From Siphonodentalium dalli (lineage: Eukaryota > Mollusca > Scaphopoda > Gadilida > Siphonodentaliidae): DNA of 64,000 nucleotides. The notes under the pieces are model-generated. The model was not told the origin of the DNA, ran no database searches, and saw only the letters and a program-made list of their open reading frames with translations. This document shows positions 11,726 to 23,956 of this stretch, one piece after another. The stretch is from positions 1,113,607 through 1,177,606 of the forward strand of contig CP136068.1 in NCBI GenBank assembly GCA_032622095.1. The letters are read 5' to 3'. The position numbers and the translations under genes are program-made. Numbering within the stretch: position 1 is the stretch's first letter; each line of letters begins with the position of its first letter.

Positions 11726-13629
11726 TTATGCATGCTATTTAATGCGCTACTCAGACGACTATTTCAAATGAAATTAGAAAAAAATATCACATATAATCAA
11801 CTGCATAGGCGTTACCAATATACATATTTTTCACAATCACCACATTAAAGTTGTTATATTGTATATATGGCTAATAATATGATCTTAAGAGCGTTACCAT
11901 TTCTGACTATGGTTTTGTTCTATCCTATATGCGGTCATATTATAGATCCACTATAACAAGTTCCTATAAGCTGGATTGATTGAGATACGAGTTTTGAAAT
12001 GGTTATTTCAATGATGAGGCGTGCAAACTAAATTTTCCATTTGGGCCGATTGAGGGTGCAGGTGGGGTTTTGTAATGTTAGAGACATTTCCGCGAATAAT
12101 CGCTACATGAAACGTATCAAGAAAATGTGAGAATTTTTTCTTAAGGTGTGAGAACTATTTTCTAGAAGTTAAAAAAAACTTTTTTTTAAGAAATTATTTT
12201 TTAAGTATACTCCCAAATTTCTAAAAAAATTATAATCTTAAAACAAGAACAAACTGACTAGGGTTCAAGATAATATTTCTAGGTACCACAAAAGGTTTCT
12301 TCTGGAAATTCCGTGCTTAGATTATGTTTCGAGATAATATCAAAAATAGATAAATCCAGTTTCGTTTAGAATGTTTTTAATGTGTCTTATTAATTTTCGA
12401 ACAGCTAAAACGAAGGACAAATTTTCGAAGTATTCGCCCCCCGAAAAATATTTCTTGTTCTAATTGTTTCTCTCAATGCATGAAAACATGATTTTTTTTG
12501 ACAGTGTACTCCTGAGTTGGTGACACCGGTGAGATATGATTATGGTGTGGTGACTCGGGTTACCCGGGCGGAGGTGGTAACGGGGTTAGTTTAAAAACAA
12601 ATTTATTTATAAAAAATATTTAATTAAATAAATAAAACATTATATAAAATAAGCTCACTATGGGCCTATTGTAGAAGCAATTAAATAAATCGAATATGAA
12701 CCTATGTGAATATTAAGGTCCAATTGTGCGCGAAGCGCACACTGTGGCCCAAACGCACAGAGAGGCCGAATGCCTCTTTGTGTGTTAGGTGCTGCAGGCC
12801 CCTCCGACGTTGAATAAAGGATCGCGAAGGAAGCCTGTTTCAGCTTGTCTACCAATAAGATCCTTCCTGAAGATGATGAATTATTTAGAACAATATGCCT
12901 ATAACGGAAGGTATGGTGGAGAACCGAGTCAATGACATTCATCATTGCTATTCTGATCTGACATATTTGTTTTCAAATGAATTTCATTGGACGCATTATA
13001 TTATGCTCATAAAGAGAACCCGGACATTTCTGTCGGTAAAGAAGATGGTGTTCCAGGATCGATCGGTGAGTGACTCCCATAACGTTTATCTGCTATTATG
13101 CGCAAGGATCGTTCGTTTTGTGACTCATTCTTTCTGGACATTGGACAGCCAATACATATGTGGTTAGCTTCAATGGATTCGCTGAGTTGTGAGTACCATA
13201 TGCATATATATATAGTTTGAACAAACTCGATACGGGCAGTTTTGTCACACTGAGACCAACGTCGTCAGCTTATTGAATTATGGACAGTTCGGAAACTGCC
13301 CGTCAGTCTAATTGTTCCAAATGCTTTCCTGATTACAGCTTGATGTTCTCAATCGATAATTTCAACTACCCACAACGCAATATTTATATATGCACTAAGT
13401 TTGTAATTTCTCCATTGGCTAGAGTGCTAAATTTTATGCCCGAAAAGACAACGAAAACGGCAGGCATGTAGACTTACACAATGTGGTGCCTCATACCTTT
13501 GAACATACATGTATCATTTAGTGAGACTGTGATAGGTTAATATAACTTGTGTCCAAATTCCATCTGTTTATATTGAACAATCATGATATATTTTAAAGAT
13601 GTCCTGTCCGATCTTTATGCCACAGCAAT
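11726..13629. other. Intergenic, no supported gene
   Basis: AT-rich, with many homopolymer runs at 12120-12260. A short GC-rich patch at 12720-12790 can fold (gcctctttgtg / cacagagaggc). Open frames at 12895-13167 and 13280-13471 have no recognisable domains or good splice context. Confidence 0.4.
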
Positions 13630-13890
13630 ACACTATTCAAGTGATCGAATTTTAGAAAGTTTGGGTTCACCAAAACCATTCCTGTTATGGTAGAATGCAG
13701 TGTTTATTTCATTTCGGTACGGAAAATTGAAAACAGCTGGAAAATATAGCTGTGACCATGGGAGGTCCTTTTCATAGCATATATGCACAGCAGTATATCA
13801 ATAGTTCCCGTATTTATCACCCTATCTTATACCTACGTCTAAATTAATACATACATTGTTTAAGTTGGAATGAGCCATGTCCGTTTAAAC
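13630..13890 (+). repeat. Dispersed repeat family, copy 1
   Basis: Similar to 54050-54290: shared blocks include cattcctg.tatggtag, aacagctggaaaat..ctgtgac, agtatatcaatagttc..tatttatc, and gaatgagccatgtccgttta. A fragment of the same end (inverted) lies at about 33750-33785. Function unknown; probably a short interspersed element. Confidence 0.6.
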
Positions 13891-13929
13891 TGTTTTCTCA
13901 TTTTCAATTGGGTGTAGCCATAAACTGAT

Positions 13930-14040
13930 TAACTCGTGTTGATTGATTGTTTATTTAACTCAATGTCACAATTAAGTGGCGAATACAGAGTATTAAATAA
14001 TTAACATATATACATATATTTACAAAAGGGGGCCACTGTT
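13930..14040 (-). repeat. Possible 3' tail of a minus-strand LINE
   Basis: gttgattgattgtttattta reads on the minus strand as AATAAA-type sequence followed by short (TCAA)n repeats, the way many CR1-like LINEs end. It could be the 3' end of the LINE remnant whose ORF ends at 15100, with the trinucleotide repeat lying in the 3' UTR. This is inference only. Confidence 0.3.
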
Positions 14041-14084
14041 GTCTGGCTTGCCATTTTCATATGGCAGAGGTGCATATTTGTACT

Positions 14085-14085
<1 letters not shown>

Positions 14086-14117
<32 letters not shown>

Positions 14118-14123
14118 TTCATC

Positions 14124-14155
<32 letters not shown>

Positions 14156-14862
14156 CGTCATCATCACCATCACCATTATCATCATCATCGTCACCACCAT
14201 CATCATCATCATCATCATAATCATATTCATCATCATCATCGTCGTCGTTTCATCCTCATAATCATCTTCATCATCATCATCGTCATCATCGTCGTCGTCG
14301 TCATCGTTTGTCGTCTTCATCATCTTCATCATCATCACCATCGTCACCATCATCGTCATCGTCGTCATCGTCGTCGTCATAGTCGCCACAACCACCACCA
14401 CCATCATCATCATCATCATCGTAACATCATCGTCATAATCATCGCCAACGTCATCGTTATCATGATAATCAAAATCTTCATTATCGTCGTCGCCGTCGTC
14501 ATCATCATCGTCGTTATTGTCATCATTGTCGTCGTCATCGTCGTCGTCATCGCTATCATCATCTCAAGCATATATATCATCATCATAATCATCGTCACCA
14601 CCATCATCATCATCATCACCATCATCGTGATTATCGCCATCAGACATCATCGTCATACTAATCATCTTCACCATCACTGTCATTTTCGTCATCATTATCA
14701 ACATCATCATCGTCGGTTTCGTTATAATCATCGGCAGCATCACCATCACCATCATCATCACCATCATCATCATCATCATCATCATCATATCATCATCATC
14801 ATCATCATCATCATCATCGCCACTCGAAACAGTATCATCATTACCACCACCACCACCACCAC
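14086..14862. repeat. (ATC)n trinucleotide array, about 780 bp
   Basis: Long impure array of ATC/CAT/GTC triplets with C-to-G interruptions (tcgtcg). All six frames are partly open and give poly-His, poly-Ile, poly-Met or poly-Asp; these are artefacts and no gene is called. Confidence 0.97.
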
Positions 14863-15099
14863 CACAGTTATTGTCATACTCCATATATATCGCATTTTCG
14901 CTATTTCTGTCGTAATATATGTCATCAACGTAATCATGGTAAGCGGATATAGTTATAAATTGCCGCTGTCAATTAGTTAATTCCTATCAATAATCTTACA
15001 ACCCAACTTCACAAAGATTGCAAACTGCTTTAGAACATTCGGGTCAGCACTCGTGAGTAATTTCACTAATTTAGTTTCAGTTGGTTCCGTATGGTAAGT

Positions 15100-15850
15100 T
15101 TAGGGCAAATATTTTCGTCTTAAATGTGTGAGTTCCGTGCATTCTAGTGCAAAGTGTAATTCGTAGCCTATCGCCGTCTTGCATTGCTGGCATATATTTG
15201 TATTCTTATTTTTCTTGTTTTACTTTTTGGCTTTATCCCACCTTACCCTTTCAATCTGCAGTCTATGATTAGCAGTGCGCATCTTAACAATATATGCCAT
15301 CAAACTGTTTGTCGTAATAGTCATATATGCTTCCATTCCGAAATTCTTTTTAAACAACCCATAGAACTTTCCGCGATCTGATGACTCAATCGTGTTCTTC
15401 CATTGTTCAACAAATTTTGTTCTACGAACTTCCATGAATATATTCAACTCTAGTTTACTTAAAGAGTGTTGCGAGTCCCAGAGGGACCCCCACCCTATAC
15501 AGGACAGCGTACTTCTGACACATGTGATCCATTTGATCGTCTTACCGTTCAAATAGGAACTTTGTTCGATGAAATAGAGAAGTTTATATAACTTTTGCGC
15601 TAATATTGAGCAATCACCTTTAACTAATCGCGACCAAAACCCAAGCATTCTCTTTTTCGCTGAAATCGACAAGGGGTACCTTCCAGTTTCCCCGTAAACC
15701 ATATAGTTTGGTGTACTCGACTTCATGTGTAAGACATATTTCATAAACTTTAAATGAACCCCTTCTATGCATTCGAAATTCTCGAACCCCCAAACTTCGC
15801 TACCATACAAAAGTATTGGTTCAATTGTACTATCCATATATACTTATCAC
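15100..15850 (-). pseudogene. LINE C-terminal fragment
   Basis: Minus-strand frame starting DSTIEPILLYGSEVWGFEN, the block just after the RT thumb in many non-LTR elements, then KFMKYVLHMKSSTPNYMVYG and a long helical region. TAA at 15220-15222 interrupts after DKAKK; the same frame continues to the C-terminal zinc motif ICQQCKTAIGYELHFALEC and LRRKYLP, ending at 15100-15102. So one stop separates the body from its zinc knuckle. It is truncated 5' of the RT palm. The sequence differs from the 10.4-kb and 25.9-kb families, so it is a third LINE lineage. Confidence 0.85.
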
Positions 15851-16129
15851 ACGTGGTGCACCCGGAATATAAAATAACTGGTGATATCTGGCACAAACTG
15901 AGATACACGCGGATCCATTGGTATGAATATAGGCATACATACTACCATGTTACGTTATAGTCACTATCTTGTTCCTACATTTTGTCGATTTATTGGCTAA
16001 TCTCAGTGTTACTATATACCACATTGATAGAGTCTGCACATAGGTTCCTCGATCAATAGAGACATTTACACCAGGCAAATTCGAATCCATCCCTGCAGCA
16101 CGCATTTATTGGAGAATTGTTTTGAAACT

Positions 16130-16555
16130 TTACAAGCATGTTTAGAATGTCCTCTAGATGGGAGCTATCGAATTTGAAAATTTTTCGATGAAAAACATGG
16201 TCACTGCAGCCATCTTCGATTTTACTCTTCGCATAACTAAATCATTTGGCACACCCTACAGATAACACCCCTTGTCCGATACTTCATATTGATCTTCGGA
16301 ATGGCCACTAGATGGGAGTCAACATACTTTTCCGAATTTCATTAAAAACATGGCCACCGGCAGCCATCTTGCATGTTACTCTTTGCATGACTAAATATTT
16401 TGGCACACTCTTAGACCACATCCATCATCCAATCGTCACCAAACTTCATTTTGATATTCGGGGTGACCACTAGATGGGAGCTAACAAATATTTTTCATTT
16501 TCATTGGAAAACATGGCCGCCAGCAGCCATCTTGAATTTAACTTTTAATATTTAT
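16130..16555. repeat. Three tandem units of an about 150-bp repeat
   Basis: Units share (c)actagatgggagc.aac, aaaaacatggccgcc.gcagccatcttg and gcata/gactaaat.atttggcacac. Related single copies lie at 17918-18110 and 24760-24960, and 16617-16675 matches 18040-18100 (ccaagttgagctacagtgtc), so this was one dispersed family later split by the element at 16974. Confidence 0.75.
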
Positions 16556-16973
16556 CTCTTCATGTTGACATCTAGTATTGCTTAGACATTTTAATTTTCC
16601 GCAGGGTCCTAATCACTCCATTGATTATAACACATGAAATTACCCCCAATCCAAGTTGAGCTACAGTGTCATTTAACTGATAACGACACTAGAATCATTA
16701 ACTTTGGCTTGTTCTGTGAATTCTATTCGCTATATTTGCCGTTATTAATTGGGGATCTTCGCAAATTTAACTATGCAATTGTTTTCCACAAACGGATACC
16801 TACTGCAAATTGTATAATAAATATCAACCAATTAGAGAGTTGTTACCGATTAGTACCGATACCTATAGGTAGAATCGGCATGCACATACATCGCTATCGA
16901 TCCAAGTGACGTATCTGGATTAATCTTTGTTGATGTGAAAATGCTGATTTTTTGGTCCGTATGTCTCAGTATA

Positions 16974-17826
16974 GCTGAAGGGGTCACTCTCACCAAAAAA
17001 AGTGATGAAGGGTACACATGGTTTGAAAATGTGCTGAAGGGTATACAGGGTTTGTGATCGGCACGAACACCATTACTTAATTTGTGTTTGTTTTCAGTAC
17101 ATTTTAATATTCATTGGAACGTAAACAATTGTTCTCTAACATAAATCATGGCAGAGACGAAAACCGAATGTCCTTTAGAACGACATTTCATACCCTGTGT
17201 ACCCTTCAGCACATTTTGAAAATCATGTGTACCCTCATGGTCCGCGCTGGCCCGAAATTTGATTTTGCCAAATATTTTGCCCAATGAAAATAATTTTTGC
17301 CAAATGTTGTTAGAACTTGCCAAATTCTATCAGTTCTACAACATTGTGCCTTTTATTTTGACTATTTCGACAATCGCTGCTTGAGCGGCCATTGATATCG
17401 ATAGTAAAGCAGTTAATTACTGATAATTATCGCCTCCATACTTGGGTTTATCATAGAATAATAAACCAACAACATAACAATGGAATTGTGGAAGGGTTTC
17501 TTCATCAGAAAGGCACGTCGAAACAAAGAGGATTAGCTATGTAAACATCACCACCAGATACTACTGAAATCGGATTAATTGTATCTTGATAGAGGGGTTA
17601 ACTTTTCATAACCTTATTAATCACCACTAATACCAGGGATGAAAGATTTTCCTGGAATGAGTGGTATTAGTTGACAAATATTATTAAACTTTCTTTAGGA
17701 ATAAAAAGTGACTTGCCAAATTTTTTGCCAAATGTGAATTATTTTTGCCATTGGCAAATTTGGCAAGTGGCAGCGCGAACCCTGTGTACCCTTCAGCACT
17801 TTTTTGGTGAGAGTGACTCATTCAGC
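16974..17826. mobile_element. Mutator-like MITE copy 1, split by a nested hAT element
   Basis: Ends are inverted repeats of about 30 bp (GCTGAAGGGGTCACTCTCAC; right end complementary, with CATTCAGC). It is flanked by a 9-bp duplication, ctcagtata (16965-16973) and ctcaatata (17827-17835), one mismatch. Nine-base TSDs are usual for Mutator-like elements. Inside, short gaagggtaca(c/t)a.gg modules occur several times in both orientations. The element would be about 304 bp without the hAT insertion at 17236-17784. No coding capacity. Confidence 0.82.
17236..17784. mobile_element. hAT-like MITE nested in the Mutator-like element
   Basis: A perfect 8-bp duplication tgtaccct flanks it (17228-17235 and 17785-17792). 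Ends CATGGTCCGCGCTG and (complement) CAGGGTTCGCGCTG match at 12 of 14 positions and resemble the ends of the element at 6592. Subterminal regions are dense in TTGCCAAA motifs on both sides. The target duplication is a piece of the host element's own repeat, proving the order of insertion. Confidence 0.87.
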
Positions 17827-18181
17827 CTCAATATATCAGTCATAGATATGCCCACACTAGGCGATATGCCGCATGGCGGTATGCATAGGAAGATAGTCCA
17901 TATGTTGTTTTAGCTCATGGCCACCAGCGGCCAACTTGTATTCTACTCTTTGACTGAATAAATCATTCGGCACACAATATAGTTGACAGCCACATCTCTC
18001 ATCCGATCGTCACAAACTTCATATGGATCTTCAGGATAACCTTCATTGACTGTAACGCATGAATTATCCCCTCTCCAAGTTGAGCTACAGTGTCATTGGC
18101 ATTTCATTATCCAATTATGTATGAAGAACAAAATACGCCTTCTATTTATTGAAATCCATATGTAGCCCCAATATGATATAA

Positions 18182-18330
18182 GTTACGGGACACTTAGTGG
18201 TCGGATATTGTTTCATGTGAGGCGAAATGAGATCAATATTATGCGAAGCCGTACTGCCTTAGTCTCAGTCTAATATTGATCCCGCCGAGCCTCACATGAC
18301 ACCATATCCGACCACTAAGCGTCCCGTAAC
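18182..18330. mobile_element. Palindromic MITE, copy 1
   Basis: gttacgggacacttagtggt at the left pairs with accactaagcgtcccgtaac at the right; pairing continues to aatatt near the centre. It shares its sequence and both flanks with 18718-18858. Confidence 0.8.
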
Positions 18331-18717
18331 GTATTTATTAATCGGCGCTGTAATTTATTGTAAGTTGGTAAGTTAAATTTGTCGTCTACGGCCATTGACT
18401 TATGTAACGTCAGGTGCAGTGACGCGCCATGGGCGTTGAACGCCAACGCATTGAGTGAATGGCTAATCACCAGAATTTGTTGAGTTTGATAGTTAATTTA
18501 TGAGTTTTTAGAATTCCTCAAATATAGCGCATGCAGGTTTTGGTATATGGTACTATGTCTTTAAACTCGCAGAAAATGATTTCCGACAGATATCCCCTTT
18601 CATGGCGCCAAAATACACCAAGGATATTCCCGAGGCGACAGAGTTTCTGAAAACAAGATGTTGGTGGATAAGCACCTAATATTGATTTAATATGGGGTCA
18701 CTGACCTAATATTATAA

Positions 18718-18858
18718 GTTACGGGATGCTTATTGGTCGGATATAGTGTCATGTGAGGCGAAGTGAGATCAATATTATGCGAGACCGTAGGCCGAGCCTA
18801 ATATTGATCTCGCTGAGCCTCACATGACACCATATCCGACCACTAAGCGTCCCGTAAC
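18718..18858. mobile_element. Palindromic MITE, copy 2
   Basis: Same ends as copy 1 (gttacgggatgcttattggt and accactaagcgtcccgtaac). It was carried here by the tandem duplication rather than by an independent insertion, because the flanking DNA is duplicated too. Confidence 0.78.
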
Positions 18859-19225
18859 GTATATATTATGTCAATGGATAAAATCCAGCATATCCCTTCA
18901 ATTAATCGTCGCTGTAATTTATTGTAATTTGGTAAGATAAATGTGTCGTCTATGGCCATTAACTTATTTAACGTCACAGTCACAGTCACAGTGAACGTCA
19001 ACGCATTGAATCAATGGCTGATTACCAGAAGTAGGACAACTTGTTGAGTTTGATAGTTAATTTATGAGTCTTTAGAATACCTCAAATATATCACATGAAG
19101 GTATCGGTACATGGTGCTATGTCTTTAAATTCACAAACAATTATTTTCGACAGATATCCCCTTTGTTTTGGCGCCAAATACACCGAAAATATCCCCGAGG
19201 CGGCAAAGTTCCAGGAAATACAAGA

Positions 19226-19780
19226 TGGCGTCTATCGACCCGATATGAATCCATATACCCCATGTGGCTTTCAATATGGGGTCAGTCGGTGTCAATCAAG
19301 GTGAACCTAATATGCCATCATCTCCTGTCAGTAGATCTCCATTCTCATTGGTCAATCTAATAGGCCAGCATGATAAGGGTTTTTATCCACCGCTCACTAC
19401 GTCTATTGACTACATAAAGCCTGCCTAATAAACGTTACGTTTATTACGTCAATTTAGCTTTATTAGGTCAACGTAGCTTTATTAGGTTAGTACTACTTTT
19501 ATGACGTAATTTGATATGCAAATTGCGCAGGTAACCAGGGACGTCAACCGGCCTTAATGACGTCATTGTGATTTCAGAACGTTTTTATCGTGTATAATTC
19601 ACTAAAATAATTCGTAAAATGATATATGTTTTAGCTCTAAAACATCTATAAATCACCAGAACAAGGTCTGCTTATAATAAATGTAAAAATTCCAACGAAC
19701 TATTTCGCTCTAAGCTGCACTCCGGTTTTCCCACGTCATGAATACTAATTGGTTTGCTTGACCTAATAAATGTAATGGCG
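19226..19780. other. Intergenic, nothing recognised
   Basis: Contains two short direct repeats of tagctttattaggt near 19455-19490. No gene found. Confidence 0.4.
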
Positions 19781-20125
19781 TCATCAGTAGTACGTGAGGC
19801 TCGTTACCCCCACTTCCAAAATTTCAAAAATTTCCAAAAACTTCACAAATTTCAAAAACTTCACAAATTTCAAAAATTTCAATATAATGAAGATGACGAG
19901 CAACCAATTTTCGACTGGCCTGAGGCTTTACGTTATGGAATGAATAACGACAGCGGATCAGAATGTGATCATACACGCAATAATAGAAGTGAGTTATGCA
20001 TACATATAGTACGTCACTTGGACATTTTAGCAGTTTATCACGTGATCACTAAATGTGGCAATCCGGTATCCACCGATGCCTGCAATGTATTATTTATAAC
20101 AATTGGACTCATTTATCTCACGTAA
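19776..20125 (+). CDS. Open frame in the left arm of the foldback element
   Basis: Starting at ATG 19776 (just outside the tip): MASSVVREARYPH, then a Phe/Gln/Lys repeat coded by the minisatellite (aatttcaaaaacttcac units), then a non-repetitive acidic part with EDDEQPIFDWPEALRYGMNN. It then runs through agaa|gtgagt. In the right arm the corresponding frame starts MTVVREARYPH and continues past this point through 60 extra bases (SYFDVVAMNRTLSTLRI) to a stop. The left-arm donor-like site is therefore created by a deletion and should not be taken as proof of splicing. Whether any of this is translated is unknown. Confidence 0.3.
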
Positions 20126-21444
20126 ATAATACTCTTAGTTGTTCCAATAAAATAGTTATCAAATTCGATCACCAATAGATTTGACTGTGGAATATAACGA
20201 CCTTTAACTTATTTATCGATCTATGTTAGAACATGGTCTTAACAAAAAACATGACCATAACAAAAATTACCTTACCTTTATGCATGAATCTAATTTGACC
20301 ATTCGTAAATATTGTCAGCTTATCATTGGATTTACTCATCAGCCGATAAGCTCAGGTACAATTGTATCATGTTTACATGGACTGACTGCGGTCATAGCGT
20401 GACGAGCAAAATGTGATGTTTACACACTTAAGCTCTGGATAAACAATACATATCGCATCTGAATGAATTTCTGGAATGTAGGTTAGCCATGCGTTCACAG
20501 ACACTGGAATAAAATAGTCACTGTCTATAGAGAAGTATGACCTTGTACATAAATAACAAAGCGCGTGATCGAGTCTATTCATTCTCAATAATAGATGGTC
20601 ATTTAGTCAAAACAGTATGATGTCCTTTATCCCCCACACATTGGAGCCACACATTACTTGGTGTTCACTTATACAGTTGTATGTCAATTATCAGTGGAGT
20701 GTCAGTGTACTTCGTTGTGAATTAAATCACTCTGGGTTATTTGACTATAAACTATAAACATGTTACACCACAGCCGAGGGTTATTGTAATTTAATGAAAA
20801 TGTCACACCGAGGTACGCCACCTTGATTGCTTTCAAAAATAGTGCAACTTACCTGTTGGTAATACACGAATGAAGAGCGTTTAACTGATACGAAATTACT
20901 ACACGAATGAACTGAGTCTTGACATATATATTTCACATCTTTCTAAATGTTCCAACACATACATACATAGACATAGTGTTATACAGTCTTATATGTACAC
21001 ACGCTACGACACCATTAAAGGTGGACAATACACTCACGATGTGACAACATATACAGACATAGGCATAGTGTTATACAGTCTTCTATGTACCAACGCTATG
21101 ACATAATTAAAGGGGGATAATGCACGCACGGTGTGGAATGTTAAAGTGACACGAAACAAGGGACGTGATGCAATATTGGTGTTTGAATATTAAAGGAACA
21201 CAATGCACTCTAAAGGGACACACGGCACTCATTTTGAATGAATGTTAACAATACAAGCGCAGTGGTTGGAAGTTAAAATGACACAGAACAATATTTAAAG
21301 TTCAAATTTTCGGGCACTTAATGCGCCTTTTATCATTACGTATCGTTTCTCACTCTACAATTCCCAATAACCCACTCACTCTCTCCCCAGCTTATAGATA
21401 TATAACGAAAACGAGAATATCATGTTGATGAAGTTTATTGAAAT

Positions 21445-21786
21445 TTAATCGTCCGAATAGTCATCACTTTCGTCAGAAGTGTCATTTGTTTCGTCCATGA
21501 ATTTTTCTAGCATCGGTTTGTACTTTAATATTGACATTTTCACTGCATCACATTCTCCATAACCATTATTCAAATATTTGTCGACTTTATCCATGACTCT
21601 GTTGTGCAGAGTCCCATTGCGCAGCTGCAGATACGCAAATATTGTCATAGCATAACCATTCATAAATTGCTTCATATCTTTACTTTTAAGGTCCTTGTCA
21701 GCTTGTTCTTTTGCTTCTGTTTCTTTCGAGCCATTTTCCTTATACGTGTCCACTTTATCACTCCATTCCTCACGTGTTTTATGCAT
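21445..21786 (-). CDS. Acidic 113-residue ORF in the centre of the foldback element
   Basis: ATG at 21786 lies just inside the right arm's inner edge; an in-frame TGA precedes it. The protein begins MHKTREEWSDKVDTYKENG, is rich in Lys/Glu helices (residues about 5-45), has a hydrophobic helical middle (YAMTIFAYLQLRNGTLHN, about 52-69), a second helix with KYLNNGYGECDAVKMSILKY, and an acidic tail (DETNDTSDESDDYSDD) ending at 21445. No signal peptide, membrane span or catalytic motif is visible. Composition suggests a soluble helical protein, possibly the 3' exon of a larger captured or transposon-encoded gene. I do not recognise the family. Confidence 0.4.
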   Translation of the reverse strand: MHKTREEWSDKVDTYKENGSKETEAKEQADKDLKSKDMKQFMNGYAMTIFAYLQLRNGTLHNRVMDKVDKYLNNGYGECDAVKMSILKYKPMLEKFMDETNDTSDESDDYSDD

Positions 21787-22785
21787 CACGTCCCTTGTTT
21801 CGTGTCACTTTAACATTCCACACCGTGCGTGCATTATCCCCCTTTAATTGTGTCATAGCGTTGGTACATAGAAGACTGTATAACACTATGCCTATGTCTG
21901 TATATGTTGTCACATCGTGAGTGTATTGTCCACCTTTAATGGTGTCGTAGCGTGTGTACATATAAGACTGTATAACACTATGTCTATGTATGTATGTGTT
22001 GGAACATTTAAGAAAGATGTGAAATATAAATGTCAAGACTCAGTTCATTCGTGTAGTAATTTCGTATCAGTTAAACGCTCTTCATTCGTGTATTACCAAC
22101 AGGTAAGTTGCACTATTTTTGAAAGCAATCAAGGTGGTGTACCTCGGTGTGACATTTTCATTAAATTACAATAACCCTCGGCTGTGGTGTAACATGTTTA
22201 TAGTTTATAGTCAAATAACCCAGAGTGATTTAATTCACAATGAAGTACACTGACACTCCACTGATAATTGACATACAACTGTATAAGTGAACATCAAGTA
22301 ATGTGTGGCTCCAATGTGTGGGGGATAAAGGACATCATACTGTTTTGACTAAATGACCATCTATTATTGAGAATGAATAGACTCGATCACGCGCTTTGTT
22401 ATTTATGTACAAGGTCATACTTCTCTATAGACAGTGACTATTTTATTCCAGTGTCTGTGAACGCATAGCTAACCCACATTCCAGAAATTCATTCAGATGC
22501 GATATGTATTGTTTATCCAGAGCTTAAGTGTGTAAACATCACATTTTGCTCGTCACGCTATGACCGCAGTCAGTCCATGTAAACATGATACAATTGTACC
22601 TGAGCTTATCGGCTGATGAGTAAATCCAATGATAAGCTGACAATATTTACGCATGGTCAAATTAGATTCATGCATAATGGTAAGGTAATTTTTGTTATGG
22701 TCATGTTTTTTGTTAAGACCATGTTCTAACATAGATCGATAAATAAGTTAAAGGTCGTTATATTCCACAGTCAAATCTATTGGTG

Positions 22786-23956
22786 ATCGAATTTGATAAC
22801 TATTTTATTGGAACAACTAAGAGTATTATTTACGTGAGATAAATGAGTCCAATTATTATAAATAATACATTGCAGGCATCGGTGGATACCGGATTGCCAC
22901 ATTTAGTGATCACGTGATAAACTGCTAAAATGTCCAAGTGACGTACTATATGTATGCATAACTCAATAAACTGTTAATACGTAAGGTTGATAAAGTTCTA
23001 TTCATAGCAACAACATCAAAGTAACTTCTATTATTGCGTGTATGATCACATTCTGATCTGCTATCGTTATTCATTCCATAACGTAAAGCCTCAGGCCAGT
23101 CGAAAATTGGTTGCTCGTCATCTTCATTAAATTGAAATTTTTGAATTTTTTGAAATTTGTGAATTTTTTGAAGTTTTTGAAATTTTTGAAGTTTTTTGAA
23201 ATTTTTGAAATTTTTGAAGTTTTTTTTTTTTTTTTTTTTTTTAAATTGTTGAAATTTTTGAAGTTTTTGAAATTTTTAAAATATTTGACAGTTTTTGAAA
23301 TTTTGGATTATTTTTTTTGAAGTTTTTGAAATTTTGGAAGTTTTGGGTTTTTTTTTTTTTTTTTTTATAAAAAATCGAATTTGATAACTATTTTATTGGA
23401 ACAACTAAGAGTATTATTTACGTGAGATAAATGAGTCCAATTATTATAAATAATACATTGCAGGCATCGGTGGATACCGGATTGCCACATTTAGTGATCA
23501 CGTGATAAACTGCTAAAATGTCCAAGTGACGTACTATATGTATGCATAACTCAATAAACTGTTAATACGTAAGGTTGATAAAGTTCTATTCATAGCAACA
23601 ACATCAAAGTAACTTCTATTATTGCGTGTATGATCACATTCTGATCTGCTATCGTTATTCATTCCATAACGTAAAGCCTCAGGCCAGTCGAAAATTGGTT
23701 GCTCGTCATCTTCATTAAATTGAAATTTTTGAATTTTTTGAAATTTGTGAATTTTTTGAATTTTTTGAAATTTTTTAATTTTTTTGAAATTTTTTTAATT
23801 TTTGAAGTTTTTGAATTTTTTTTTTTTTTTAAATTGTTGAAATTTTTGAAGTTTTTGAAATTTTTAAAATATTTGACAGTTTTTGAAATTTTGGATTATT
23901 TTTTTTGAAGTTTTTGAAATTTTGGAAGTTTTGGGTTTTTTTTTTTTTTTTTTTAT
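22786..23956 (+). repeat. 585-bp tandem duplication plus T-rich minisatellite in the right arm
   Basis: 22786-23370 and 23374-23956 are near-identical units (period 588) sharing everything from atcgaatttgataac to a poly-T tract. Each contains an array of ttttgaaattt/ttttgaagttt units (about 11 bp) that differs in length and order between the units. On the minus strand it codes Phe-Gln-Lys-type repeats. Confidence 0.85.

Larger units (their letters stand above)
18182..19225 (+). repeat. Tandem duplication, period about 536 bp
   Basis: 18182-18660 is repeated at 18718-19225, including the palindromic MITE and 340 bp of its 3' flank (cgctgtaatttattgtaa, gacagatatcccctttg/c, ttggcgccaaatacacc). 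The copies differ by scattered substitutions and small indels such as a (cacagt)n expansion in the second. Confidence 0.8.

Noticed and set aside
14039-14980. Long open frame reading as poly-His/poly-Ile protein
   Set aside because: It is the (ATC)n array read in one of several open frames; the complementary strand gives equally open Met/Asp/Val frames.
23215-23360. Repeats with regular spacing, CRISPR-like at first glance
   Set aside because: The units are T-rich minisatellite monomers without unique spacers.
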